27,680 nt of DNA. It comes from JAHEJX01 sp041605955 (GTDB lineage Bacteria > Actinomycetota > Acidimicrobiia > Spongiisociales > UBA5794). The DNA lies in the NCBI GenBank assembly GCA_041605955.1, contig JBFIXI010000053.1, positions 1-27,680 of the forward strand. Direction: 5' to 3'. Under the pieces are notes generated by a model. That model was not told the DNA's origin. It saw only the letters and a list, made by a program, of their open reading frames with translations, and did no database searches. The position numbers and the translations under genes are program-made. How positions within the stretch are numbered: position 1 is the stretch's first letter; each line of letters opens with the position of its first letter. This document shows, piece after piece, positions 8,050 through 16,385 of the stretch.

Positions 8050-8424
8050 ATGGCGCACTTTCTGCATGACTACATCGACAAGATCGTGGCCAAAGACTGG
8101 AAGGCCGCTGCCGACTATTGGGCCGACGACGTCGTGTTCCACCAGAGCGGACACGGCAAGTGGTCCGGCACCCGCAAAGGCAAGGCGGAGGCATTGGCGT
8201 GGCTGCGGGAGCTCACCGCCACCCTCGACTCGATGGACATGGAGCACCACGCCCTCACCATGGGCGACGGTCACGGAGTCGCCCTCATGAGGGTGCACGC
8301 CACCAAAGGGGACGAGAGCTACCACGGCAACCGGTTGGCCGTGTACCACCTCGATGACAGCAAGATCACCGAGATCTGGACCATCGATGAGGACCAGGCC
8401 GCGATGGAGGCGTTTTTCGGGTAG
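8050..8424 (+). CDS. Second SnoaL/NTF2-like protein
   Basis: This small protein of 124 residues opens MAHFLHDYIDKIVAKDWKAA and continues DYWADDVVFHQSGHGKWSGT, the usual pattern of SnoaL-like proteins in which a helix pair is followed by a strand with a His/Asp-lined pocket. The end LAVYHLDDSKITEIWTIDED is also typical. The ATG at 8050 has GGAGGAG directly upstream; longer in-frame starts lack this. It differs clearly from the SnoaL-like protein at 2614, so it is not a copy of it. The ligand or reaction is unknown. The acylphosphatase gene follows after 24 bases. Confidence 0.85.
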   Translation: MAHFLHDYIDKIVAKDWKAAADYWADDVVFHQSGHGKWSGTRKGKAEALAWLRELTATLDSMDMEHHALTMGDGHGVALMRVHATKGDESYHGNRLAVYHLDDSKITEIWTIDEDQAAMEAFFG

Positions 8425-8448
8425 CCCTCCGTCTGGCAGCATGCCAAG

Positions 8449-8730
8449 GTGGTCGATGAGCGAGCTATCCATGCGGTTGTGCGCGGGCTCGTTCAAGGTG
8501 TCGGTTTTCGATACTCGACCAGGCGGGAGGCGGCCCGACTCGGCGTGACGGGCTGGGTACGCAACCAGCCGGACGGCGCAGTGGAGGTCCTGGCGCAGGG
8601 CCCCGCGGCGGCAGTCGCCGAACTGGTCGCCTACTTGGAGACGGGGCCCTCCCACGCCCGGGTAGCGTCGGTCAGCGTGACGGAGGTAGAGCCCCAGCCG
8701 GGACGGATTCGGTTCGAGATCGGATTCTGA
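8449..8730 (+). CDS. acyP: Acylphosphatase
   Basis: The 93-residue protein matches the single-domain acylphosphatase family in length and motifs. VQGVGFR holds the phosphate-binding loop with catalytic R21, and GWVRN holds N38. The closing RIRFEIGF strand is also usual. It hydrolyses carboxyl-phosphate bonds such as those of acetyl phosphate or 1,3-bisphosphoglycerate in the cytosol. The start is GTG 8449 with only a weak upstream site (CCAAG); an ATG at 8441 is in another frame. It ends 24 bases before the oppositely oriented MaoC-like gene. Confidence 0.95.
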   Translation: MVDERAIHAVVRGLVQGVGFRYSTRREAARLGVTGWVRNQPDGAVEVLAQGPAAAVAELVAYLETGPSHARVASVSVTEVEPQPGRIRFEIGF

Positions 8731-8754
8731 AAAGAATGGCGAGCCGGGTACGGG

Positions 8755-9189
8755 CTACGCCAGAGGCATCGTGTAACACAGTGCGGCGCCGTCGACAGCG
8801 ACGACGCCATCACTGCGGGTCACCGTGGTGACGAGCTTGGTAATCGGCTTGTCCGAGCGGACCTCGGCGACTTCGACCCGGCCGGTGATGACATCTCCTG
8901 GCCGCACCGGGGCGCGGAAGTTCCAGTCGACGTGAAGGAACACGGTGCCTGGGCCCGGCAGGTCCTCGGCGACGACTGCGTTCAGGATCGCCGTGGTGAC
9001 ACCACCCTGGACCACGATGCCCTCAAAGGAGGTCGTCGCAGCCAGCGCGGCGTCGTAGTGAATCGGGTTGCGGTCGCCGCTCATCTCAGTGAACAGCTCG
9101 ATGTCGCGGGACGAGATCTGACGGGAGCGCTCGGCCACGTCACCAACGGACGGCTGGCCGCCGGGCCACACTTCGCAGGGAGTCGACAT
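8755..9189 (-). CDS. MaoC-like (R)-specific enoyl-CoA hydratase/dehydratase
   Basis: The hot-dog-fold hydratase-2 motif is plain: FTEMSGDRNPIHYDAALAA with catalytic D39 and H44. TSFEGIVVQGGVTTAI and VDWNFRAPVRPGDVITGRVE follow, as in single-domain MaoC proteins. It probably hydrates trans-2-enoyl-CoA to (R)-3-hydroxyacyl-CoA or dehydrates the reverse. I chose ATG 9189 (MSTPCEVWPGG, 144 residues) over an upstream start at 9243 because the upstream residues are basic filler. It is transcribed away from the lipoprotein gene, with about 73 bases between them. Confidence 0.9.
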   Translation of the reverse strand: MSTPCEVWPGGQPSVGDVAERSRQISSRDIELFTEMSGDRNPIHYDAALAATTSFEGIVVQGGVTTAILNAVVAEDLPGPGTVFLHVDWNFRAPVRPGDVITGRVEVAEVRSDKPITKLVTTVTRSDGVVAVDGAALCYTMPLA

Positions 9190-9262
9190 CGCATAAACCC
9201 TACGCGCCTGCTGGGTGGAACGACGGAACCGCCGGGCCGGCAAACGGCGTCATACTGGCGGC

Positions 9263-10213
9263 ATGGCGCGTTGGCTCTCAGTTGTGGCATTCGTGCTGGT
9301 TCTCGTCGCGTGCGACAACGGCGGCCAAGCCACCCTGCCCGACTCATCTCGCCCTGCAGGGCCGGCTCGTGACATCCACGGCAATCTCGTCGCTGGAGAC
9401 GGCTGGGCGTTGCTCGCCTTCACTCGCAGTGGGCTGACCTACGGAGTTGCCGTGGCTGAAAGCGAGGCCGACGCCGTCCGCATGTGGGCGGCGATGCCAT
9501 TCGACGTGGCCGTCCCGGCGGTTGACTACAGCACTCACGTGCTGCTGGTGCTGGGTCACGCCGTATCGGGATCGTGCCCCGACATCGAGTTCCGCGGTCT
9601 GGAGATCGGAGCCGATCACGTCTACGGCAAGTTCGCCTTCGAGCCGGCGGCCGGCGGGTGCACCTCCGACGCCAATCCCGCGGCGTTCCTCCTCGCCGTC
9701 GAGCGCGCCGCGCTGCCGGACAGGTTCCTGCTGACACTCGAGGAAGAGGACGTCTGCGCCGGCTGCCGCGAGGACACGATCACCGTCGACCTCACCTCGG
9801 ACGTCCCCGACGACTCTCAATGGTGGGCGCAGGGCCGCTTCGGCGTCGTCATCGGGGGTGCTGCCCCGGCCGATAGCCACGTGTTCGTGCTCCGCTACGG
9901 CGGGGTGGCCGAGCCGCTGGCGATCCTGGCCGCCGACTGGCAGGAAGCGCCGCGCTGGGTCACCGGTGGAGAGCGCTTCCCCGATCGGGTCGAGGCATTC
10001 AGCGCGAATTGCGTCGGCGGGGAGGAATGCATCGAGAATCTGGAGGCGTTGGAGGCAACCGGGCCCGTGTGCGGCACCAACGTAGACGTTGGCGCCCGTC
10101 AGGATTTGGCGATATTGATCACATTCGCGGCGGACGCCAGCTGCACCATCGAGCTGGTGCCCGGCACGGACGGCACAGAGTTCATGGTGACGGGCGACGA
10201 GCCGAGCCGCTGA
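9263..10213 (+). CDS. Cys-rich secreted lipoprotein of unknown function
   Basis: The 316-residue protein starts MARWLSVVAFVLVLVAC, a signal peptide with a lipobox that makes C17 the probable lipidated residue. The mature part has about ten further cysteines, including VCAGC and NCVGGEEC, which suggests several disulfides outside the membrane. There is no family I recognise; alternating strands with GDGWALLAF and HVLLVLGHAVSGSCPDIEF look beta-rich. I chose ATG 9263 over an upstream in-frame start at 9215 because the signal peptide then begins at the N-terminus. It converges on the SRPBCC-like gene. Confidence 0.8.
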   Translation: MARWLSVVAFVLVLVACDNGGQATLPDSSRPAGPARDIHGNLVAGDGWALLAFTRSGLTYGVAVAESEADAVRMWAAMPFDVAVPAVDYSTHVLLVLGHAVSGSCPDIEFRGLEIGADHVYGKFAFEPAAGGCTSDANPAAFLLAVERAALPDRFLLTLEEEDVCAGCREDTITVDLTSDVPDDSQWWAQGRFGVVIGGAAPADSHVFVLRYGGVAEPLAILAADWQEAPRWVTGGERFPDRVEAFSANCVGGEECIENLEALEATGPVCGTNVDVGARQDLAILITFAADASCTIELVPGTDGTEFMVTGDEPSR

Positions 10214-10240
10214 CCGCAAACGTCCTCCACGCCGCGCCGT

Positions 10241-10939
10241 TCATGCCGCCCAATCGACGGCAGCCGCCTCGACCCGATCCCGAATCGACCGCAGCATCTT
10301 CTGTTCCATGATGAAAGTGCCGGGATCGGACAGCAGCGTCATCAGCCAAGTTGCCGGGGTGGACTCGAACTTCGGCCGCCACCGACTCACCAGGCGGGTG
10401 CCGCCGTCGGCGGGATAGAGCCCGAGCGACCAGCTGGTGGACCCATCCTGAAGCACGCTGACGATGGAGTGGGGCTCGTCTACCGACCTCACGATGAATC
10501 CCATCTCTGGCATCATCAGAATCTTGTCACCCGGTGCCAGATGCTGGAACTCCGGAAGGATCCGATCGGCACTCGGTTTGAAATCGTTGTCGATCCAGTC
10601 GTAGCTGTACCAGCCGGCCTTGCCGTAGCCGAGCTGCACCAGCCAGGGCCACACGTCTGCGGGCACGGCGTCGATGCCGATTGCCCTGGTGGCTTGGCCG
10701 GCCTCCGGGATGAGCTCGTCGCCCGGCATCGCCATCGTCACCTCTTGTTCGGAGGCACCCCAGCGAACATGCCACGGCCTGATCACCGAGATGTACAGGA
10801 CGAGCGTGCCGGCTGCCAGGGCGAGGCCGGTGGCGAGGCCACCGAGCCATCCCATCCACAGGATCAGTCCAATCAGCACTCCGATGGCGGCCAGAGCGAT
10901 CGTCCCGACAATCAGCATGATCATCAACTGGGTCCGCAT
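10241..10939 (-). CDS. SRPBCC-like (polyketide cyclase/START fold) membrane-anchored protein
   Basis: Two hydrophobic segments fill residues 1-55 (LMIMLIVGTIALAAIGVLIG and a glycine-rich second one). After this comes IRPWHVRWGASEQEVTMAMP, then ATRAIGIDAVPADVWPWLVQ and GKAGWYSYDWIDN, the usual opening of actinobacterial SRPBCC-domain proteins with a hydrophobic ligand pocket. The end covers the long C-terminal helix. The start ATG 10939 has GGAGG a few bases upstream. The same frame stays open for 1.3 kb further, but that part overlaps the oxidoreductase gene and is not real. The ligand is unknown. Confidence 0.82.
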   Translation of the reverse strand: MRTQLMIMLIVGTIALAAIGVLIGLILWMGWLGGLATGLALAAGTLVLYISVIRPWHVRWGASEQEVTMAMPGDELIPEAGQATRAIGIDAVPADVWPWLVQLGYGKAGWYSYDWIDNDFKPSADRILPEFQHLAPGDKILMMPEMGFIVRSVDEPHSIVSVLQDGSTSWSLGLYPADGGTRLVSRWRPKFESTPATWLMTLLSDPGTFIMEQKMLRSIRDRVEAAAVDWAA

Positions 10940-11073
10940 GTCGCCTCCTCGCGCCGCGATTCCACCGCTAGCAGATGACACCGCCGGGCCGGTAGAGGCT
11001 TTTGGGGAGACGACGACGGGCGAGTTGGCGACCGAGGCGGCCGGCGGGCGCAACCCGTGTTCGCCGTGAAGGT

Positions 11074-12540
11074 TCATCCCAGAAGGGAGTCGACGTGGCG
11101 TGCCAAGCGCAGCGCCATCGCCACGATCGTCAAAGTCGGGTTGGCGAAGCCCGCTGTGGGAAACGCCGAAGCACCCGCGACGAACAGATTCTGGGTTGGG
11201 AAGACACGACCATCGCGATCGACGACGCCATCCCGAGGACCCTCCCCCATCCTGGTCGTGCCGGCGTGATGGTGCGCGCTCAGATCGGGCCGCACGCCCT
11301 TGGTGAAGTCGAGACGTCCAATGCCGGCCGCTCGGAACGAAGCCGCCACCGCCTCTCTGAGATGTTCCAGCCGCGCCTGTTCCTCGTCCGTCCAGTGGAG
11401 CACGAGGCGAGGTAGCGGGTTGCCGAATCGGTCGAGCCGGCTTCCGAGCTCTATGCGATTCGCTTCGAGGGGCCGCTGCTCGAGGTTGAGAATGATCCTG
11501 AACGCTTCGGCAGACGAAGTGGTACGCGACCAGCCATACATGCCGGGCTGGTCGATGCCAGCCGCCCGGCGGAGCAAGCGGAGCATCCGGGCGCCGAGCG
11601 TCCGCTTGCGACCACCCAGTCGAGGAAAGAGCGTCATCGATGCGCTCGGGAGTTGCTCGTTCTCCTGCGCTTCCTCCGTCAGGGCGAGCCGGCCGCCGAC
11701 CAACACGCCGCCGTGCGACTCGTGGAGGTCGTAGAAAGCGGCCTCGCCAATCAGGCCGGGAGTGCTCGGGACGAGAGCGAGCGAGAAGTCCCGGGCATGC
11801 TCCATGAACCCCCGGCCCAGCCAGGGGGAAGTCTCCCCCAAACCAGACAACAGGAGGAGGCGAGCGTTCTCCACTGCCCCGCAAGCCAAGACCACTGCGC
11901 GCGCCGTGATCTCGTCGCCTCGCCCGTGACCGTCGATGACCCGAACTCCCAGGACGCGATGGGTGCCCTCGTCCCAGGTGAGGCCCACCACCGTCGTCGA
12001 CGGCATGACTGTCACTGCTGCACTCCGCTGGAGGCGGTTCGGAAGATCGACGGTGAATCTCCGCCCAAACCCGAACTGATAGATGTTGCTGGTCAAGTGG
12101 GTTCCATCCAGTGCGAATGGACGGCGGGTCGGTGTCGTCCAGTAGTCCGCTCCGTACTCGAACGGTCCCAAGCCGCAGAGCTCCTGGGCCTCGATGTAGT
12201 GAGGCTCGAGGTCTTCCCACTCCAGGGGCCAATCAGCGAGATCTCGCCGACTGAGCGGCACGTACTTGGCCCCCAGCTCGCCGTGAACCCATACGTTCCA
12301 GATGTTGGCCGTCCCTCCTATCTGGCGATGCCGAGTGCGGACCAGGCCCAGATACGGCTCGCCCCTGTGATCACCGTCGTTGAGCTCCTGAGCCTGCTTC
12401 AAAGAACGAAGCCCCCCGCTCTCGAGGACGGTCACTGCGCGTCCCGCCTCGCCCATCGCCAAGGCGATGGTCATCCCGGCCGGTCCCGCCCCGACGATGC
12501 AGACGTCGGCGACCGTTGTGTTCTTGCTTCGCTTCGTCAC
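11074..12540 (-). CDS. GMC-family FAD-dependent oxidoreductase
   Basis: The 488-residue protein begins with the Rossmann FAD site VADVCIVGAGPAGMTIALAM (about 10-29) and has the family C-terminal module HHHAGTTRMGEGP at 423 and FPTAGFANPTLTIVAMALRL, where H423-H425 and N467 are likely active-site residues. RQIGGTANIWNVWVHGEL fits the flavin-contact region. Such enzymes oxidise sugars, alcohols or sterols; the substrate cannot be told. There is no signal peptide, so it is probably cytosolic. The start is GTG 12540. It lies 134 bases upstream of the SRPBCC-like gene on the same strand, and 150 bases divergent from the phosphatase-like gene. Confidence 0.9.
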   Translation of the reverse strand: MTKRSKNTTVADVCIVGAGPAGMTIALAMGEAGRAVTVLESGGLRSLKQAQELNDGDHRGEPYLGLVRTRHRQIGGTANIWNVWVHGELGAKYVPLSRRDLADWPLEWEDLEPHYIEAQELCGLGPFEYGADYWTTPTRRPFALDGTHLTSNIYQFGFGRRFTVDLPNRLQRSAAVTVMPSTTVVGLTWDEGTHRVLGVRVIDGHGRGDEITARAVVLACGAVENARLLLLSGLGETSPWLGRGFMEHARDFSLALVPSTPGLIGEAAFYDLHESHGGVLVGGRLALTEEAQENEQLPSASMTLFPRLGGRKRTLGARMLRLLRRAAGIDQPGMYGWSRTTSSAEAFRIILNLEQRPLEANRIELGSRLDRFGNPLPRLVLHWTDEEQARLEHLREAVAASFRAAGIGRLDFTKGVRPDLSAHHHAGTTRMGEGPRDGVVDRDGRVFPTQNLFVAGASAFPTAGFANPTLTIVAMALRLARHVDSLLG

Positions 12541-12690
12541 CTGCGGCGCAACCCCTTGGCCGGCGACCGCCAGGCTACCTGCGGTCCCGAGGGAGATGGC
12601 TTCGACTGGGAACCGATGTCGGCAGGTTGCGGGGGTTGATCGGCGGGGCGAAACTGCAGAGATATCACTGACCTGAGGGGGTTCCGGCTG

Positions 12691-14277
12691 TTGTCTGCCA
12701 AATTGGTTGTGCTCGGCGTCGATGCGGCGAATCCGTACCTCATCAGGCGCTGGGCGGCCGAGGGACGGCTACCAGCTATCCGTGGGGTCCTGGAACGCGG
12801 CAGATCTGGGCTCGTGGACGGTCTCAAAGGGTTCTTCATCGGCAGCACCTGGCCCTCCTTCTACACCGGCCTCAACCCGGCCGGACATGGGTTCCACCGC
12901 ATCGTCCAGCTCCGATCCGGAACGTACGACTTCTTCCGCCCCCTGGGCTCGCCCGATGGATTGGGCGGCACCCCGTTCTGGAGACTCGCATCAGAGGCCG
13001 GGCGCCGCGTGGCCGTGCTGGACGTACCGCTCAGCTGTCCCGAAGCCGGTCTGAACGGCGTGCAGATCGTGGAATGGGGTGGCCACGACAGTGTCTTCGG
13101 GTTCCAAGCCGCTCCACCCCGCGTGGCAGAAGTCGTCCGGTCGGGCGTCGGTGACTACCCGATGCCGGCCAACTGCGACGCCCCCCGACCCAGTCCCGCC
13201 GACTTCGAAGAGTTCGTGACAGGCTTGGAATCAGCAGTGGCGAAGAAGACCGCCCTCACCCTCGACCTGCTGGCAGCGGACGAGTGGGATCTCTTCATCC
13301 AGGTCTTCACGGAATCCCACTGCGTCGGGCACCAAGCCTGGCACATCCACGATCCCGCACATCCGGCGCACGACCCGCAGCTACTGGAGACCCTGGGTGA
13401 CCCGGTCGAACGAACCTACCGCGCTATCGACCGCGCAATCGGGACCATCCTCGAAGCCGTTGCGGATGCCCGCGTTCTCCTCCTGTCGGCACATGGCATG
13501 AGCTACTACCGCGGGGCCGGGTTCCTGCTGCCCGAGATCCTCTATCGCCTTGGAGTCACCGGGCGGCCGGCTCCGACAGAGCTACGCGGGCTGCGGGGCC
13601 TGGCACGGGCCGGCACGAGGCTGGTGTGGAGAAGGCTGGTTCCCGACCGGGTGAAAGCGTTGATCCGGCCGCCGGCGCCGACGTATTCGCCACGATCCCG
13701 GCCCCTGCCGACACTTCGGGTAGACGTCAGCCGCAGCAAGTGCTTCCCGGTGGCGAACGGCCAGCCCGTCGGGGGGATCCGGCTCAACCTGTCAGGCCGC
13801 GAGCCCGGCGGCATCCTCGAACCGGGGCCGGAGGAGGAGGCGTTCTGCCAGCAATTGAGGGAGGATCTGCTGGCCATCGTCGATGACCGCACGGGGGGTC
13901 CGCTGGTGGCCGATGTCTACCGTACAAACTCGATCTATGCGGGCCATCGACTGCACGCCCTCCCCGATCTGCTGGTCGAATGGAGTGACGCATTGCCCAC
14001 CGGGAGCCGCGCTCACGCCGGTGGGCGAGGGTCCACCATCCGCGCCACCTCGCCCAAGATCGGAACGATCGAGGCAAGCAACGCCTATGGGCGCACCGGC
14101 GATCACATCCCCACCGGGTTCTTCGTGTACACCGCCCCCGGCCTCCAGCCCGGGGCCAAGTCCAGACCAGTCTCCGTGATGGACTTTCACCCCACGATCT
14201 GCCAGCTTCTGGGGCTGGCGGATCCTGACGTTGACGGCGTTGCGATCCCGGACCTGGAAGGGCTGCGCTGGTCCTGA
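12691..14277 (+). CDS. Alkaline-phosphatase-superfamily (phosphodiesterase/sulfatase-fold) protein with altered metal motifs
   Basis: The 528-residue protein opens VVLGVDAANPYLIRRW (D11) and has STWPSFYTG with T53 at the nucleophile place. QVFTESHCVGHQAWH matches the second metal region, but with Glu instead of Asp, and SAHGM replaces the usual SDHG. GDHIPTGFF supplies the last His. I know of related proteins in actinobacterial polysaccharide regions that carry the same ESHCVGHQ block, so the altered motifs may be a subfamily trait. Activity is uncertain: it could be a phosphodiesterase, a phospho- or sulfo-transferring enzyme, or inactive. TTG 12691 is the start, with GAGGGGG about ten bases upstream. 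A GT2 gene follows eight bases after its stop. Confidence 0.83.
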   Translation: MSAKLVVLGVDAANPYLIRRWAAEGRLPAIRGVLERGRSGLVDGLKGFFIGSTWPSFYTGLNPAGHGFHRIVQLRSGTYDFFRPLGSPDGLGGTPFWRLASEAGRRVAVLDVPLSCPEAGLNGVQIVEWGGHDSVFGFQAAPPRVAEVVRSGVGDYPMPANCDAPRPSPADFEEFVTGLESAVAKKTALTLDLLAADEWDLFIQVFTESHCVGHQAWHIHDPAHPAHDPQLLETLGDPVERTYRAIDRAIGTILEAVADARVLLLSAHGMSYYRGAGFLLPEILYRLGVTGRPAPTELRGLRGLARAGTRLVWRRLVPDRVKALIRPPAPTYSPRSRPLPTLRVDVSRSKCFPVANGQPVGGIRLNLSGREPGGILEPGPEEEAFCQQLREDLLAIVDDRTGGPLVADVYRTNSIYAGHRLHALPDLLVEWSDALPTGSRAHAGGRGSTIRATSPKIGTIEASNAYGRTGDHIPTGFFVYTAPGLQPGAKSRPVSVMDFHPTICQLLGLADPDVDGVAIPDLEGLRWS

Positions 14278-14284
14278 TGCGGCA

Positions 14285-15208
14285 ATGCTGACGATCATGT
14301 CGAACCTGGGCGTGGTGCCACAGCTGCGACGACTTCGCCGCACCAAGTGGACACGGCAAGTTGCCCGTGCGTGGCTGCGAAACGCCGTGCTCGCCGACGA
14401 GCCGGCGCGGCGCGATGACGTCACCGTGCTGATTGGCGTGCGCAACCGGGCCGATCATCGGCTCATCAATGCCCTGCGAAGCATCCGAGCGCAATCTCAC
14501 CCCCCTGATCTCGTCCGGCCGCTGGTGATTGACTACGGAAGCGAGCCCGAGAGTGCCGACCGGACGGCCGAGATGTGCGCACAGCACGGCGCCGGCTACC
14601 TGCGCGTCGCTGAGCCCGGCCCATGGAGCCGGGCCCGCTGCTTGAACATTGGGCTGCGCCGGGCAGACACCAAGTTTCTGATGACAGCCGATGTGGACAT
14701 CGTGCTTTCTCCCGGATATCTCGCCGACGCCATCGATGCCCTGGCCCGATCGCCGCTGTCGGTGATCTGCAGCCCAATGTTGGATCTGCCGGAAGAATCC
14801 ACAGAGTCGTTCGTAAGCGCGGCCCAAACGGGCGTCGAGCTTCCGCTCGATCACTGGAAACAACGCAGCGCCCGCCGCATGGACATGGAGTTCCATCCCA
14901 GCGTCGGTGTCTCGTTCACCGTCTTCCTTCAGCTCATCCGGGGATACGACGAGTTCTTCGAGGTGTGGGGCGGAGAGGATCGCGACCTGATGAAGCGGCT
15001 AACCCAGTTGGGCCTCGAGTATCAACCCCTCGAATCTGGCAGCTTCTACCTGCATCAGTGGCACCCGAAGTTCCAGGGAGTGAGCGAAGACGCGACGTCG
15101 CAGCGGATCATCGCTAATCGGGAGCACGCCAAAACCACTCACACCATTGTTCGCAATGACGACCGTTGGGGCCGTCCCACCAGCGCCTACCGAGAACCGC
15201 CGCGGTGA
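14285..15208 (+). CDS. GT2-family glycosyltransferase with galactosyltransferase-type C-terminal region
   Basis: The 307-residue protein has VTVLIGVRNRADHRLINALR (GT-A nucleotide-sugar fold), MTADVDIVLSPGY with the metal-binding DVD, and WGGEDRDLMKRL, which resembles the GGED motif of the Glyco_transf_7C region. No membrane segment is seen, so it is probably cytosolic and builds a glycan using a nucleotide sugar. The start ATG 14285 lies 8 bases after the phosphatase-like stop; an upstream in-frame start overlaps that gene and is unlikely. The tight spacing suggests one transcript with the phosphatase-like gene. The sugar and acceptor are unknown. Confidence 0.88.
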   Translation: MLTIMSNLGVVPQLRRLRRTKWTRQVARAWLRNAVLADEPARRDDVTVLIGVRNRADHRLINALRSIRAQSHPPDLVRPLVIDYGSEPESADRTAEMCAQHGAGYLRVAEPGPWSRARCLNIGLRRADTKFLMTADVDIVLSPGYLADAIDALARSPLSVICSPMLDLPEESTESFVSAAQTGVELPLDHWKQRSARRMDMEFHPSVGVSFTVFLQLIRGYDEFFEVWGGEDRDLMKRLTQLGLEYQPLESGSFYLHQWHPKFQGVSEDATSQRIIANREHAKTTHTIVRNDDRWGRPTSAYREPPR

Positions 15209-15211
15209 CCC

Positions 15212-15820
15212 GTGCGGCTCGATCATCTCGTCTACGCCGGCCGGGACCTCGAGGAGGCAGTCCACCAAGTGACGATGGCCCTCGGGGTTGGTGCCGTGCC
15301 GGGCGGTCAACACCTGGGTCGCGGCACCCGCAACTATCTCGTCAATCTCGATGGCGGCAGTTACCTCGAGATCATTGGGCCCGACCCCGACCAGCCGCCA
15401 CCGAGCCAGCCTCGCCCTTTCGGAGTCGATGCTCTTGCGCAGCCCCGGCTGGTGGCGTGGGCTGCACGCACCACCGACATCGATTCAGCGGTGGCCTCCG
15501 CTCGCCGCAACGGTGTCAACTTGGGAGCGCCCCGGGACATGCAGCGAGCGACGCCGGATGGGGCAGTGCTGCGGTGGCGACTGACGCCGCCGCGCGTCGG
15601 GTTGATCCCGTTCCTCATCGACTGGGGCGGCACCGCCCACCCCACGGAGTCGATGCCCGCGGCGGCGCGGCTTCTCGACCTCACTCTGGAGTCAACCCAA
15701 CCTGCACGAGTCAGCGCGGCAATGGAAGCCCTCGAGCTCGATGTTGGTGTGCGGCGCGGCCCAGCCGACCGGCTGGCCGCCGAGATCGCGGTCGATGGCT
15801 CACGGTTCGCCTTACGTTGA
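15212..15820 (+). CDS. VOC/glyoxalase-3-like protein
   Basis: The 202-residue protein opens MRLDHLVYAGRDLEEAVHQV and continues with GGQHLGRGTRNYLVNLDG and SYLEIIGPDPDQ, the pattern of the glyoxalase-like fold (PF13468 type) with His and Glu metal ligands in the first half. The second half, PRVGLIPFLIDWGGTAHPTE, is typical of that group. The reaction is unknown. It begins three bases after the glycosyltransferase stop, with GTG at 15212, so it is in the same transcription unit. Its function may be unrelated to glycan synthesis. Confidence 0.85.
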   Translation: MRLDHLVYAGRDLEEAVHQVTMALGVGAVPGGQHLGRGTRNYLVNLDGGSYLEIIGPDPDQPPPSQPRPFGVDALAQPRLVAWAARTTDIDSAVASARRNGVNLGAPRDMQRATPDGAVLRWRLTPPRVGLIPFLIDWGGTAHPTESMPAAARLLDLTLESTQPARVSAAMEALELDVGVRRGPADRLAAEIAVDGSRFALR

Positions 15821-15899
15821 GCGGACGGGGCCACGAGCTCGACCACTCCTCTCCCGCGGGGGACCATCGCCGCGCCGGATTGCGGCATACTCGGTCGAC

Positions 15900-16184
15900 A
15901 TGGCAACTGTCGTGACTTGCCCGTACTGCGGGATCGACAACCTCACCGCAGAGTGTTCGATCTGCTCTCGCCACTTCGTGCTGACCACTGCCATCACCGA
16001 GGACCGATTGCGCGCCTTCGCCGACGAGGGCCTCGCCGCAACTCCTCCTCAATACACCCCTGTGTGCGATTTCGACCGAGCCAAGGAACTGGGTGTCGAC
16101 GCAGCCGAGCTCGTGACGCAGGGGCTGCGCCAGCGGACGTGCGTGGACTGCAAAACGGCGTTCCTCTACAGCGACGAACAGTGA
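15900..16184 (+). CDS. Small double zinc-ribbon-like protein
   Basis: This 94-residue protein has an N-terminal VTCPYCGIDNLTAECSIC (two CxxC pairs) and a C-terminal RTCVDCKTAFLYSDEQ with a further CxxC. The N-terminal knuckle probably binds zinc; the last CxxC may join with C65 (PVCDFD). There is no enzyme domain. It may be a nucleic-acid- or protein-binding adaptor, but nothing in the context proves a role. The ATG at 15900 is chosen because the upstream in-frame residues do not look coding. Its stop TGA is the first three bases of the terminator stem. Confidence 0.72.
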   Translation: MATVVTCPYCGIDNLTAECSICSRHFVLTTAITEDRLRAFADEGLAATPPQYTPVCDFDRAKELGVDAAELVTQGLRQRTCVDCKTAFLYSDEQ

Positions 16185-16217
16185 GATGACCGCGGCTGGG
16201 TAGCCGCGGTCATCTCA
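16182..16217 (+). terminator. Perfect 16-bp terminator-like hairpin
   Basis: TGAGATGACCGCGGCT at 16182-16197 pairs without mismatch with AGCCGCGGTCATCTCA at 16202-16217 around a GGGT loop. The zinc-ribbon stop codon TGA forms the base of the left arm. A short AAACCTT follows, not a U-run. It likely ends the zinc-ribbon transcript and shields the ABC exporter region. Confidence 0.85.
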
Positions 16218-16221
16218 AACC

Positions 16222-16251
16222 TTGACACTCCTCCACGACCCATGTCACACT
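16222..16251 (+). promoter_or_regulatory. Promoter-like site for the ABC exporter leader
   Basis: A perfect TTGACA box at 16222-16227 is followed after 18 bases by CACACT at 16246-16251, a weak -10. It lies immediately downstream of the terminator and about 50 bases before the upstream ORF, which is where a promoter is expected. Confidence 0.45.
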
Positions 16252-16263
16252 GCGACCCACATT

Positions 16264-16276
16264 CTTGGCGGCCAAG
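16264..16276. promoter_or_regulatory. Operator-like palindrome in the ABC leader
   Basis: CTTGGC-G-GCCAAG is a perfect 6-bp inverted repeat centred just downstream of the promoter-like site. It could be a repressor site near the transcription start, or the base of an RNA stem. No regulator gene is adjacent to identify a binder. Confidence 0.4.
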
Positions 16277-16300
16277 GCCGCATCGAGGAGGAGTCGACCG

Positions 16301-16357
16301 GTGAGAAAACTCAGCGTCACCGCCGTGGACATGGCTCACTCCCCGGCGTTCCCATAG
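16301..16357 (+). CDS. 18-codon upstream ORF (candidate leader peptide)
   Basis: GTG 16301 follows GAGGAGGAG at 16285-16293 by seven bases, one of the strongest Shine-Dalgarno sites in the window. The frame reads MRKLSVTAVDMAHSPAFP and stops at TAG 16355-16357. It is followed by GC-rich hairpins and then by the ABC exporter start 130 bases later. The arrangement fits a translated leader peptide whose ribosome state could control the exporter, as in drug-induced attenuation upstream of resistance genes. I know of no named match. It could also be an accidental small ORF, though its SD argues otherwise. Confidence 0.5.
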   Translation: MRKLSVTAVDMAHSPAFP

Positions 16358-16385
16358 GCTTCACGCCTCACTGAGCCAAAGGTCC

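Noticed and set aside
10940..12232. Reverse-strand open frame extending the SRPBCC-like protein by over 400 residues
   Set aside because: It overlaps the GMC oxidoreductase in another frame, is Arg/Pro-rich without domains, and the SD-preceded ATG at 10939 gives a normal protein.
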